Source: VRUE01 sp035605695 | GTDB taxonomy: Bacteria; Actinomycetota; Thermoleophilia; Solirubrobacterales; 70-9 | NCBI GenBank assembly: GCA_035605695.1 | Contig: DATNGZ010000037.1 | Span: 20,150 to 84,149 of the forward strand | Reading direction: 5' to 3' | Length of the DNA: 64,000 nucleotides | In this document: piece by piece, positions 1 to 6,941 of the stretch | Layout of the letters: each line of letters begins with the position of its first letter | Position numbering within the stretch: position 1 is the first letter of the stretch | Program-made: the position numbers and the translations under genes | Notes under the pieces: model-generated | Told to the model about the DNA's origin: nothing | The model's database searches: none | Seen by the model: the letters and a program-made list of their open reading frames with translations, nothing else

Positions 1-845
1 GGGCGAAGTCACTGGAGGAGTCCGGCGTCCACGTTGTCTACGGCATCCCCGGCCTGAAGACCCACGTCAAGGCGATTGTCGTCGCCCGCCGCGAGGGCGA
101 TCGGGTGCGCGAGTACGTCCACATCGGCACCGGCAACTACCACCCCAAGACCGCCCGCCTCTATACGGACTTCGGTCTCTTCACCGCCGACGAGGAGATT
201 GGCGCCGACGTCGCCGAGATGTTCAACTTTCTCACCGGCTACGGACGCCCGGCCGAGTACCGCAAGGTCCTGGTCTCGCCGACGACGATGCGCGATCGCA
301 TCATCGAGGAGATCGAGACCACTGTCGCGGCGCACCGCGCCGGCGAAGAGGCGCGGATCGCGCTGAAGATGAACTCGCTGGTCGACGCTGCCTGTATCCG
401 GGCGCTGTATGAGGCCTCGCGGGCAGGCGTGCGGGTCGACCTCAACGTGCGTGGTATCTGCTGTCTGCGGCCGGGCGTGCCCGGGGTCTCCGAGAACATC
501 CGGGTGATCTCGATCGTTGGCCGCTTCCTCGAGCACTCGCGCGTCTACGCCTTCCAACGCGGCGAGAACACGCGCGTGCTGATCGGCTCCGCCGATCTGA
601 TGCCGCGTAACCTCGACAGCCGGGTCGAGCTGGTCACCCCGGTTGAAGACCCCGGCCTGAAAGCCGAACTACTCGACGTGCTGGAACGCTGCTTCGCGGA
701 GAACGCCAACGCTTGGGAGCTCGATGCTGACGGCGTCTGGACTCGGCTGGAGCCGGAAAACGGACAGCGGCGCGGCGTCCAGGCGGAGCTGCGCGAGCGC
801 CACGCGGCCCGCGCAGCCGAGCAGCTCGCGGCCACCGCGGGCTGA
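1..845 (+). CDS. ppk: Polyphosphate kinase 1, C-terminal part (5' end outside window)
   Basis: Reading frame opens at base 3 and runs 280 codons to TGA at 843-845. The product polymerises the gamma-phosphate of ATP into polyphosphate. The fragment carries the second half of a PPK1. GLKTHVK near residue 18 holds the His that is phosphorylated in this family. FLEHSRVYAF near residue 175 holds the second conserved His. LMPRNLDSRVEL is the usual C-terminal motif. The N-terminal and head domains lie upstream of the window. It is followed by a DUF47 protein and a Pit transporter, so the three form a phosphate-handling group. The roughly 40 residues after the catalytic core are Ala/Arg-rich and look like a clade-specific tail. 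Confidence 0.95.
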   Translation, partial: AKSLEESGVHVVYGIPGLKTHVKAIVVARREGDRVREYVHIGTGNYHPKTARLYTDFGLFTADEEIGADVAEMFNFLTGYGRPAEYRKVLVSPTTMRDRIIEEIETTVAAHRAGEEARIALKMNSLVDAACIRALYEASRAGVRVDLNVRGICCLRPGVPGVSENIRVISIVGRFLEHSRVYAFQRGENTRVLIGSADLMPRNLDSRVELVTPVEDPGLKAELLDVLERCFAENANAWELDADGVWTRLEPENGQRRGVQAELRERHAARAAEQLAATAG

Positions 846-885
846 GCGGAGGCGCGCCCGCTCCTATCAATAGGATTGCCGAGTC

Positions 886-1503
886 GTGCGCCTCTCCCTC
901 CTGCCTCGCGATCGCACCTTCTTCGACCTCTTCATCGAGGCCGGGCAGAACACCCTTCAGGCTTCGCGGCTGCTCGATCAGATGATGGGGTCGTGGCCGG
1001 ATGCCGACGAGCTCGCCAAAAAGATCTTCGAGGCCGAGACTGAGGGCGACCGGATCACCCACGCGATCATCAAACGCCTCAACTCGACCTTCGTCACCCC
1101 GATCGACCGCGAGGACATCTACGGGCTGGCGACCCAAATGGACGACATCGTCGATTTCACCGAGGAGGCGGCGGACCTGCTCGGCCTCTACAAGATCGAG
1201 GCGCCGATGTCGCAGGCGCAGGCGCTGACCAAAGTCCTGGTTGCGGCCTGCGAGCAGCTCGCCGAGGGGCTCGAGCACCTACCCGAGTTCAAGCAGCTCG
1301 ATAAATACTGGATCGAGATCCACCGCTTGGAGAACGAGGGCGACCGGATCTCGCGCGACGCCGTCGCCTCGCTCTTCTCCAACGGCATCGATCCGATGGT
1401 CGTGATTCGCTGGAAGGACATGTTTGCCGTACTCGAGAACGCGATCGACGCGACCGAGACGGCTGCACAAATCATCGAGGGAATCGTCATCAAGAACTCG
1501 TGA
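886..1503 (+). CDS. DUF47 (PhoU-like) phosphate transport accessory protein
   Basis: 205 residues, all helical in character, with the repeated EGDRITHAII and EGDRISRDAV half-motifs typical of DUF47/PhoU-divergent proteins. Members usually sit beside Pit transporters and are thought to modulate phosphate uptake. The GTG start at 886 lies 9 nt after a TAGGAT hexamer (871-876), so the transcript may begin almost at the start codon. The stop overlaps the GTG of the transporter by 4 nt (GTGA), which indicates translational coupling. Length is normal for the family. Confidence 0.9.
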   Translation: MRLSLLPRDRTFFDLFIEAGQNTLQASRLLDQMMGSWPDADELAKKIFEAETEGDRITHAIIKRLNSTFVTPIDREDIYGLATQMDDIVDFTEEAADLLGLYKIEAPMSQAQALTKVLVAACEQLAEGLEHLPEFKQLDKYWIEIHRLENEGDRISRDAVASLFSNGIDPMVVIRWKDMFAVLENAIDATETAAQIIEGIVIKNS

Positions 1504-2597
1504 GTTCCGACGTCATCCTTTTCATCGTTGTTGGGACGGCGCTCGCCTTCGACTTCACCAACGGTTTCCACGACACCGCCAACGTGGTTGCGACCTCAAT
1601 CTCCACTGGGGCGGCGCGGCCCTCGGTGGCGATCGGGACCGCCTCCCTGCTCAACTTCATCGGCGCCTTCATCTCGATCTCGGTCGCCGCAACTGTCGCC
1701 AACGACGTCGTCAACTCGGCAGTGATCACACCGACCATCGTCTTTGCCGGCTTGATCGGAGCGATCGCCTGGAACCTGATCACCTGGTCGTTCGGCTTGC
1801 CCTCCAGCTCTTCACACGCGCTGATCGGCGGCGTCGTCGGCTCTGCCGTGGCGGCGACCGGCTTCGATGCCGTCCTGGCCGACGGCCTGGTCGGCAAGGT
1901 GTTGATCCCCGCGGTGATCGCACCGATCCTCGCCTTCATCGTTGCCGGGATCGCGATCGGGCTGGTCTACCGGGTCGTCGGGCGGCAGCGACCGGGGATG
2001 GTGACCCGCGGCTTCCGCTATGGCCAGATCATCTCCGGCGGCTTGTTGGCGCTTGCTCACGGTACGAATGACGCGCAGAAGACGATGGGCGTGATCACCC
2101 TCGCCCTGGTCGCCAACGGCACGCTGGGCGCCAATGCTGATCCACCCACCTGGGTGATCGTCTCCTCCGCGCTGGCGATTGCCCTCGGCACCTATAGCGG
2201 CGGCTGGCGGATCATCCGTACGACCGGCACGCGGATCATCAAGATGGACGCGGCGCAGGGCTTCTCGGCCCAGGGGGCGGGCGCGACCGTGATCCTCGCC
2301 TCGACCCACTTCGGCTTTCCACTCTCGACCACCCACGTGATCAACGGCGGTGTGATGGGGGCGGGCGCCGGCAAGCGGGTCTCGGCAGTGCGCTGGGGCG
2401 TGGCCGGCAACATCATCACCGCCTGGCTGCTGACGCTCCCGGCTGCGGCGGCGATCGGCGCGCTTGCCTACGGCTTGACCGCGATCTTCGGCAGCGGCGC
2501 CCTCGGCCCGGTGCTAGTGACGCTGATGTCGCTCTCGCTTATCTTCGCCGTCTTCGCTCGCCGCTCGCGCGAGGGCGCGCCGGTGCCTGCGGGCTGA
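1500..2597 (+). CDS. pit: Pit-family inorganic phosphate transporter
   Basis: 365 residues with about ten membrane segments. The inverted-repeat PHO4 signatures are both present: NGFHDTANVVATS near residue 20 and AHGTNDAQKTMGVI near residue 185. SSSHALIGG and LSTTHVINGG are the matching pore motifs. Family members are proton- or cation-coupled low-affinity phosphate (metal-phosphate) symporters in the inner membrane. It is coupled to the upstream DUF47 gene and lies downstream of ppk, suggesting uptake linked to polyphosphate storage. Length is on the short side for bacterial Pit, but no motif is missing. Confidence 0.93.
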   Translation: MSSDVILFIVVGTALAFDFTNGFHDTANVVATSISTGAARPSVAIGTASLLNFIGAFISISVAATVANDVVNSAVITPTIVFAGLIGAIAWNLITWSFGLPSSSSHALIGGVVGSAVAATGFDAVLADGLVGKVLIPAVIAPILAFIVAGIAIGLVYRVVGRQRPGMVTRGFRYGQIISGGLLALAHGTNDAQKTMGVITLALVANGTLGANADPPTWVIVSSALAIALGTYSGGWRIIRTTGTRIIKMDAAQGFSAQGAGATVILASTHFGFPLSTTHVINGGVMGAGAGKRVSAVRWGVAGNIITAWLLTLPAAAAIGALAYGLTAIFGSGALGPVLVTLMSLSLIFAVFARRSREGAPVPAG

Positions 2598-2600
2598 GCG

Positions 2601-2837
2601 ATGGCCGTCGTAGTCGAGACCAAGCAGCTTCTCGAGACCGTGGTCGTCTCACTGGTCGCCGGCATTGGAGTGACCGTCGTCTTCTCGGTCGCGATCTGGG
2701 GGGTCGCCCGCTTTGCCGACCTCAGTCGCAACGACCGGCCGTTGGCGGCAGGGGTCGCGGCGACGCTTGCCGGCTTCGCGATGCTGGTTACCCTGGCGGC
2801 GATTGTCTTCGGCATCGTGATCATGTCCAGGAATTGA
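2601..2837 (+). CDS. Small two-helix membrane protein, unknown function
   Basis: 78 residues. Two hydrophobic helices (about residues 12-34 and 48-74) are separated by a short basic loop ARFADLSRNDRP. ATG lies 3 nt after the transporter stop, so it is co-translated with pit. I do not recognise a named family. Position suggests an accessory to the phosphate transporter, but this is inference. The coding frame is supported by tight spacing and hydrophobic periodicity. Confidence 0.7.
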   Translation: MAVVVETKQLLETVVVSLVAGIGVTVVFSVAIWGVARFADLSRNDRPLAAGVAATLAGFAMLVTLAAIVFGIVIMSRN

Positions 2838-2851
2838 TTGGGCCCGGTGCG

Positions 2852-2857
2852 TAGAAT
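2852..2857 (+). promoter_or_regulatory. Leaderless -10 hexamer TAGAAT
   Basis: TAGAAT ends 7 nt before the GTG at 2865. This spacing places the transcript start on the start codon. No Shine-Dalgarno sequence precedes the GTG. A good -35 box is not visible. Confidence 0.5.
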
Positions 2858-2864
2858 TTTTCCC

Positions 2865-3215
2865 GTGCGCACCCTGCGCGATGTCGCGATCATCATGCTG
2901 TTGGCGCTGTTTGTTGCTTTCGCCCCGTCGGGCGGCAACTTCGCCGAAGCGATCCTCACGGCGATCACGATGGGCTTCCTCGCCGCGATCGCCTGGATGG
3001 TGTTCGTGCTCGGCCGCCAGAACCAGCTCACCCTGGCGACGCTGAGCGATGGCCGCCGGGCGATCCTCTACGCGGCTCTGGGGATGCTCGCGCTGCTGAT
3101 CGCAGGCAGCGACGAGCTCTTCTCCAGCGGCGGCGGCACGCTGGTCTGGATCGCCCTCCTTGGCGCCTCGATCGCGGCGATCTGGCGGATCTGGATCGAC
3201 GCCAACTCTTACTGA
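2865..3215 (+). CDS. Multi-pass membrane protein of unknown function
   Basis: 116 residues from GTG 2865, with four hydrophobic segments and a final IWIDANSY tail. In-frame alternatives are TTG 2838 and GTG 2847, but these would place the N-terminus over a TAGAAT -10 element. GTG 2865 is therefore preferred, giving an N-terminus that runs straight into the first membrane helix. I do not recognise the family. Small four-helix proteins of this type are common as uncharacterised actinobacterial membrane proteins. Confidence 0.65.
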   Translation: MRTLRDVAIIMLLALFVAFAPSGGNFAEAILTAITMGFLAAIAWMVFVLGRQNQLTLATLSDGRRAILYAALGMLALLIAGSDELFSSGGGTLVWIALLGASIAAIWRIWIDANSY

Positions 3216-3284
3216 GGCCGAGCTGTGACTGATTCGCGCGTCTGAGCGCACCACGCGTGCGTTCGCGCCTGCGACGGTCGCTGC

Positions 3285-3635
3285 GTGCCGTCACCGACCG
3301 TCAGCAGCGCAGGCCACAGGGAGGAAGGAACCGCCTCGGTCGAGTTGATTGCGGTGGTTCCCTTCCTGCTGCTGGCGGTCCTGGCGGCGGCACAGATCGG
3401 TCTCGCCGGCCAGGCACTGTGGTCGGCTGGAGTGGCGGCCCGGGCGGGAGCAAGGGCGGCCCTCGTCGGAGGCGACGCGACGGCAGCGGCGCGGCGAGCG
3501 CTGCCACCGTCCCTGCGCACCGGCGCCCGGGTGGAGGATTCGGGTGGGGTCTCCGTGCGAGTCGCGATCCCACGCCTGGTGCCGGCGATGCCGAGGCTGA
3601 TGGTCGGCGCGAAGACGGCCCTGGGCGATGAATAG
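3285..3635 (+). CDS. TadE-like pilus/secretion pseudopilin
   Basis: 116 residues. After a short N-terminus comes EEGTASVELIAVVPFLLLAVLA, i.e. the G/A-x4-E prepilin-like motif followed by a single hydrophobic helix, as in TadE minor pseudopilins of Flp pili. An Ala-rich helix (RAGARAALVGGD) and a short beta-like tail follow. The GTG start at 3285 is the only sensible one. It overlaps the next TadE-like gene by 8 nt, consistent with a Tad minor-pilin operon. No TadA/B/C genes are in the window, so this is a detached minor-pilin cluster. Confidence 0.8.
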   Translation: MPSPTVSSAGHREEGTASVELIAVVPFLLLAVLAAAQIGLAGQALWSAGVAARAGARAALVGGDATAAARRALPPSLRTGARVEDSGGVSVRVAIPRLVPAMPRLMVGAKTALGDE

Positions 3636-3963
3636 AGAGGCTGGACAGGCGACCGTCGAGCTCGTTGCCGCGATCCCGGCACTGATCTTGGCGGGACTGA
3701 TCGCGCTGCAGCTCTTCGCCGTGGGCTACGCCCTGACGCTTGCCGATGGTGCCGCCGAGGCGGGAGCGCTGGCGCTCGCGGCTGGGAGGCCGGCAAGCAG
3801 CGCGGTCGGCGAGGCCCTGCCGGGCTGGGCCGAGGACGACAGCGAGATCTCAGTGCGCGGGGGAGAGGTCACCGTTCGCCTCACTCCGCCATCCCCATTT
3901 CCGTCGCTGGCCGAACACCTCGCGGTTGCCAGCTCCGCTTTCGCCAGGAAGGCTTCGCGATGA
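3628..3963 (+). CDS. Second TadE-like pseudopilin
   Basis: 111 residues. The signature NREAGQATVELVAAIPALILAGL combines a Gly-x-x-x-x-Glu processing-site context with one transmembrane helix (about residues 12-36). An Ala-rich region and a short C-terminal beta segment ending in basic residues follow. ATG 3628 overlaps the upstream TadE gene by 8 nt and its stop overlaps the next ATG by 4 nt. It probably forms a heteromeric minor pseudopilin pair with the upstream protein. Confidence 0.8.
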   Translation: MNREAGQATVELVAAIPALILAGLIALQLFAVGYALTLADGAAEAGALALAAGRPASSAVGEALPGWAEDDSEISVRGGEVTVRLTPPSPFPSLAEHLAVASSAFARKASR

Positions 3964-4688
3964 GCGAGGCCGTGATCCTCACCACCACCGTTGGTTTCGC
4001 CGCTGGTTCGAAGGCGGCAGCGGCGGCGCTCGCCTGCGCCGGCTCGGAGTCAGACCGGCCTGGACTGCTGATCGATATCGGCGGGCGGCCGCCGCGTCCG
4101 ACCCTGGTCGCCTCGGCCGGCGCCCGAGGGCTGGAGGAGCGGCTCGCCATTCACCTTCCGTATTCGCGCGCCGCTTCGCGTGGGCAGACCTGCCACCTTG
4201 CCGTCGCGGACGAGCCCGAGGCGTTCGAGAGCGTGCGTGCGGCGCTGCCGCTGGTTCGCGACTCGGTCGCGGTTGTTCACCTGCCGCCGCCGCGATTTCA
4301 GGAGGCGCTCGCCAGCACCGGCATCCGGCCCACCGGCGCGATGCTCCGAGCAGACCTCGGCGAGGACCGTGCCCTCGCCGCGCTCGCGGTTCGCGATCTG
4401 GTCAGCCGTGGCCTGCGCACGAAGGTCCTGAAGCACGCGCTGGGGTGGGTTCCTGCTCGCCGCGCGTTGTTCGGCGTCCTGCCTCCAGGATCACCCGGCA
4501 GCTTGTCCGCTGCACTGCTTGATTCCCTTTTGGAAAGCGAAATTTCAGCGGCGCACGCGTGCTACAGTGATTTCGATGACGCGGAAATTGACCCAACGCG
4601 AACTGCGCAACGACAGCGGCGAGATCATGCGCGCCCTCGATGGGGGCGAGGACTTCATCGTGACTCGCAACGGAGAGCCGGTCGGTGA
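3960..4688 (+). CDS. Tad-associated unknown protein, C-terminus apparently extended through an inserted toxin-antitoxin gene
   Basis: 242 residues. The first about 185 are well behaved. The opening VILTTTVGFAAGSKAAAAALA and later GLLIDIGG resemble a MinD/CpaE-type ATPase that has lost its P-loop lysine, which would fit a Tad locus. ATG overlaps the upstream TadE gene (ATGA). From about base 4520 the frame runs through the promoter and first 113 bases of the antitoxin gene, and the residues become Arg-rich and unlike the rest. I infer that the native stop was lost when the toxin-antitoxin module landed here, so the last roughly 50 residues are not original. Confidence 0.55.
   Translation: MSEAVILTTTVGFAAGSKAAAAALACAGSESDRPGLLIDIGGRPPRPTLVASAGARGLEERLAIHLPYSRAASRGQTCHLAVADEPEAFESVRAALPLVRDSVAVVHLPPPRFQEALASTGIRPTGAMLRADLGEDRALAALAVRDLVSRGLRTKVLKHALGWVPARRALFGVLPPGSPGSLSAALLDSLLESEISAAHACYSDFDDAEIDPTRTAQRQRRDHARPRWGRGLHRDSQRRAGR
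4553..4568 (+). promoter_or_regulatory. Phd-type operator palindrome plus leaderless -10
   Basis: GCACGCGTGC (4553-4562) is a perfect 10-bp palindrome directly followed by TACAGT (4563-4568). The hexamer ends 7 nt before the ATG at 4576, placing the transcript start at the start codon. The layout suits autorepression by the antitoxin. Confidence 0.55.
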
Positions 4689-4839
4689 ACTGCGACCGTA
4701 CAAGCGGCGTCAGTTCGTTCCGACGGATGTCCTCATTGACGCGCTCAAGGACGCGCCGGCAATCGACTACGAGGAACTTCGGGCCGACATCGACCGCTAC
4801 GTCGATCAGGACCCTACGCCTCGCTACTGGATTGACTGA
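4576..4839 (+). CDS. Type II antitoxin, Phd/YefM family
   Basis: 87 residues. N-terminal MTRKLTQRELRNDSGEIMRAL and FIVTRNGEPVGELRP are the DNA-binding Phd/YefM fold with its GxPV hairpin. The acidic C-terminal half (DYEELRADIDRYVDQDP) is the toxin-neutralising tail. An upstream in-frame start at 4519 is rejected because it would cover the -10 and palindrome. It lies inside the 3' end of the Tad-associated gene and overlaps the PIN toxin start. It should bind its toxin and repress the operon. Confidence 0.88.
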   Translation: MTRKLTQRELRNDSGEIMRALDGGEDFIVTRNGEPVGELRPYKRRQFVPTDVLIDALKDAPAIDYEELRADIDRYVDQDPTPRYWID

Positions 4840-5233
4840 GGAACGAGGTCTGATCGACACGTCGGTCGCGGTGGATCTGACCACGATCGAGCGCGAAAAG
4901 CTTCCGGCGAACATTTCCGTTTCGGCGCTGACCCTGGCGGAGCTTGTCGTGGGCCCAGTCAGCGCCGACAATGAGCTGAAGCGGGCCAGACGGCAGCAGC
5001 GCCTCCAGTACATCGAGGCAAACGTCGAACCGTTGCCGTTCGAATTGCGTTGCTACCGGGCTTACGGGCCGGTATACGCGGCGGTTCTGAGCACCGGCCG
5101 CAAAGCCCGCGGTCCGCGCGCCGTCGACCTGATGATCGCCGCGACTTCTCTCGCCTACGAACTGCCTCTCTACACCCGCAACGCCAAGGACCTGCGCGGC
5201 CTCGAGGAGCTGATTGAGATCATCGAAGTCTGA
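4832..5233 (+). CDS. PIN-domain ribonuclease toxin (VapC-like)
   Basis: 133 residues from TTG 4832, which overlaps the antitoxin stop by 8 nt. The PIN acidic residues are visible: Asp in GLIDTSVAVDL (about residue 9), Glu in LTLAELVVGP, Asp in AVDLMIAATS, and the Asn/Asp pair in YTRNAKDL. Members are Mg-dependent RNases that cut tRNA or rRNA. The frame is open further upstream, but those residues are Ser/Thr/Arg-rich shadow of the antitoxin gene. A PIN toxin paired with a Phd-type antitoxin is a known mixed pairing. Confidence 0.85.
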   Translation: MTEERGLIDTSVAVDLTTIEREKLPANISVSALTLAELVVGPVSADNELKRARRQQRLQYIEANVEPLPFELRCYRAYGPVYAAVLSTGRKARGPRAVDLMIAATSLAYELPLYTRNAKDLRGLEELIEIIEV

Positions 5234-5275
5234 GCGGCTCGTCGTCGTGCCTTGCGTTTCGCCAGAATCGCCGCC

Positions 5276-6271
5276 ATGCTGACCGTCGCAGTCACCGGGC
5301 CGACCGGCGAGATCGGGCGAGCTTTCATCTCCGCTCTGGAGCGGGTGCCCGAGGTCGACCGAGTCATCGGGATGGCTCGGCGGCCCTTCGACCTCGCCGG
5401 GCACGGCTGGGAGAAGACCGAGTACCGGCGCGGCGATGTGCTCGACCGCGACGCCGTCGACGAGCTGGTCGAGGATGCCGACGTGGTTGTTCACCTCGCC
5501 TTCGCGATCATCGCCGGCGGCCGTGACAGCCGCGAGGTCAATCTGACCGGCTCGCGCAACGTCTTCGAGGCGACCGCGGCCGCCGGCGCTAAGCGGCTGG
5601 TCTACACCTCTTCGGTCGCCGCCTACGGCTTTTACCGCGGTATGCCGACCCTGCTCGAGGAGGACGAGCCGCTGCGGGGCACCTCACGCCATCCCTACTC
5701 CGCCCACAAGGCCGAGGTCGAGGCCGAGCTTGCCGCCGCTCTCGATCACTCGGCCACCGATGCCTACGTCTTCCGTCCCTGCATCGTCGCCGGTCCGGAA
5801 GCGACGCTGCTGCTCGACCTGATCCCACTGCTGGCGGTCGGCCAGCGGATCCCCGGGCCACTGCGCTGGGCGCTGGGCAAGGTCCCCGAGCTGCGGCCGG
5901 TGTTGCCTGACCCCGGCGTGCCTTTCCAGCTCGTCCACCACGATGACGTCGCCGCTGCCCTCTGCGCCGCGGTCCTCGGTCACGGCGACCCGGGCGTCTA
6001 CAACCTCGCCGGGCCCGGACAGCTGACGATCACCGATCTTGCTCACGCGCTTGGTTGGCACGCGGTCCCGGCACCGCACCTCGCGGTCGGGGTCGCCGCC
6101 GAGGCCGTTGCCCTGATGCCGTTCCTGCCCGACGAGGCCGCCTGGATCGAGGCGGTTCGTCGGCCGGTGCTGATGGACACCGCGCGCGCCCGTCGCAAGC
6201 TGCACTGGATGCCGCACCACGACGCGCGCGCAACCTTGAAGCAGACGATCGAAGCGGTGCGCTCGCGCTAA
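5276..6271 (+). CDS. NAD(P)-dependent epimerase/dehydratase (SDR, UDP-sugar epimerase-like)
   Basis: 331 residues, Rossmann fold. VTGPTGEIGR (residues 5-14) is the nucleotide loop. DVLDRDAVDEL and VVHLAF follow. LVYTSSVAAYG and YSAHKAEVE give the catalytic Ser/Tyr/Lys set. The rest is the substrate lobe, with VHHDDVAAALCAA near residue 220. The ATG at 5276 is preferred over TTG 5252. A CAGAAT hexamer 7 nt upstream hints at a leaderless start. The substrate cannot be told from sequence. It is isolated from the glycan cluster by 24 kb. Confidence 0.85.
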   Translation: MLTVAVTGPTGEIGRAFISALERVPEVDRVIGMARRPFDLAGHGWEKTEYRRGDVLDRDAVDELVEDADVVVHLAFAIIAGGRDSREVNLTGSRNVFEATAAAGAKRLVYTSSVAAYGFYRGMPTLLEEDEPLRGTSRHPYSAHKAEVEAELAAALDHSATDAYVFRPCIVAGPEATLLLDLIPLLAVGQRIPGPLRWALGKVPELRPVLPDPGVPFQLVHHDDVAAALCAAVLGHGDPGVYNLAGPGQLTITDLAHALGWHAVPAPHLAVGVAAEAVALMPFLPDEAAWIEAVRRPVLMDTARARRKLHWMPHHDARATLKQTIEAVRSR

Positions 6272-6293
6272 AGCCCGTCTGGGCGCCAGGTTG

Positions 6294-6806
6294 TTAGTAG
6301 CCGTAGGGGTTTTCCGGGCTGGGCTGTGGTTGCGGTGCTGATTCGGCCTTGGGCTGCGGAGGTGTCGCCGCGTGCCAGGTGCCGACGTCTTTGATCCCCT
6401 CGCCATTGGCGTCGCCGGCCTTGGTGTCGGACCCGAAGCGGTAAAGCGGGCGGCCTTTATAGGTGACCTGGGTGCCACCTTCGGGCCTTTTGATTGTGCC
6501 GAGCTTCACCGGGCCGGTCGGCTTGACCCCGACTGGCACAGTCAGTGGGTGCCAGACCGAGAGGCAGGAACCGGTGCAGATGAACTTGCCGCTCTTCTCG
6601 ACGCTGAGGCTGTAGAGGGTGCGGCCGCCTGTGGTCGTTAGCACTGTCTTGCCGAGCGTGGCGTTCGCGGCCTCTTTCGCCACCCGCTTGCTGCCCCCGC
6701 TCTCGGCAAGGGCGCTGGCCGCAACCACGAGGGCGAGTGCCAGGAGCACAAAGCCGACGGTCCGGATCCGGGTGCTTGGCGGGCGAAGCGTGGTTGACTG
6801 CGGCAT
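6294..6806 (-). CDS. Secreted-repeat (COG4315, lipoprotein_15 type) protein
   Basis: 170 residues. A twin-basic N-terminus and hydrophobic segment (about 15-34, ending SALAES) form a Sec signal peptide or anchor. Two copies of the secreted-repeat unit follow. The first is LGKTVLTTTGGRTLYSL with CTGSCLSVWHPL. The second is PEGGTQVTYKGRPLYRF with DVGTWHAATP. The family has no proven function. Members are often surface or periplasmic and linked to redox or stress. The C-terminus is Pro/Gln-rich and ends NPYGY. A good Shine-Dalgarno (GAGGAGG) precedes the ATG. Confidence 0.85.
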   Translation of the reverse strand: MPQSTTLRPPSTRIRTVGFVLLALALVVAASALAESGGSKRVAKEAANATLGKTVLTTTGGRTLYSLSVEKSGKFICTGSCLSVWHPLTVPVGVKPTGPVKLGTIKRPEGGTQVTYKGRPLYRFGSDTKAGDANGEGIKDVGTWHAATPPQPKAESAPQPQPSPENPYGY

Positions 6807-6850
6807 TGCGGCCTCCTCGGTTTGGTTGGTGGCTCGCCCGGACTACGGCT

Positions 6851-6920
6851 GGAACCGCGAAAAGGTTCGGTTCCACAATCGTCACGAAGTCACTTGATTT
6901 GACGCGCCACACGCGCGTCA
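6851..6920. promoter_or_regulatory. Two inverted repeats in a divergent promoter region
   Basis: Between divergent genes at 6806(-) and 6942(+) lie GGAACCG/CGGTTCC (6851-6857 and 6868-6874) and TGACGCG/CGCGTCA (6900-6906 and 6914-6920). Both are perfect 7-bp arms. They could be operators or hairpins at the 5' ends of the two transcripts. The bound regulator is unknown. Confidence 0.4.
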
Positions 6921-6941
6921 CCGCTCGTCAGGTTAGGGGGC

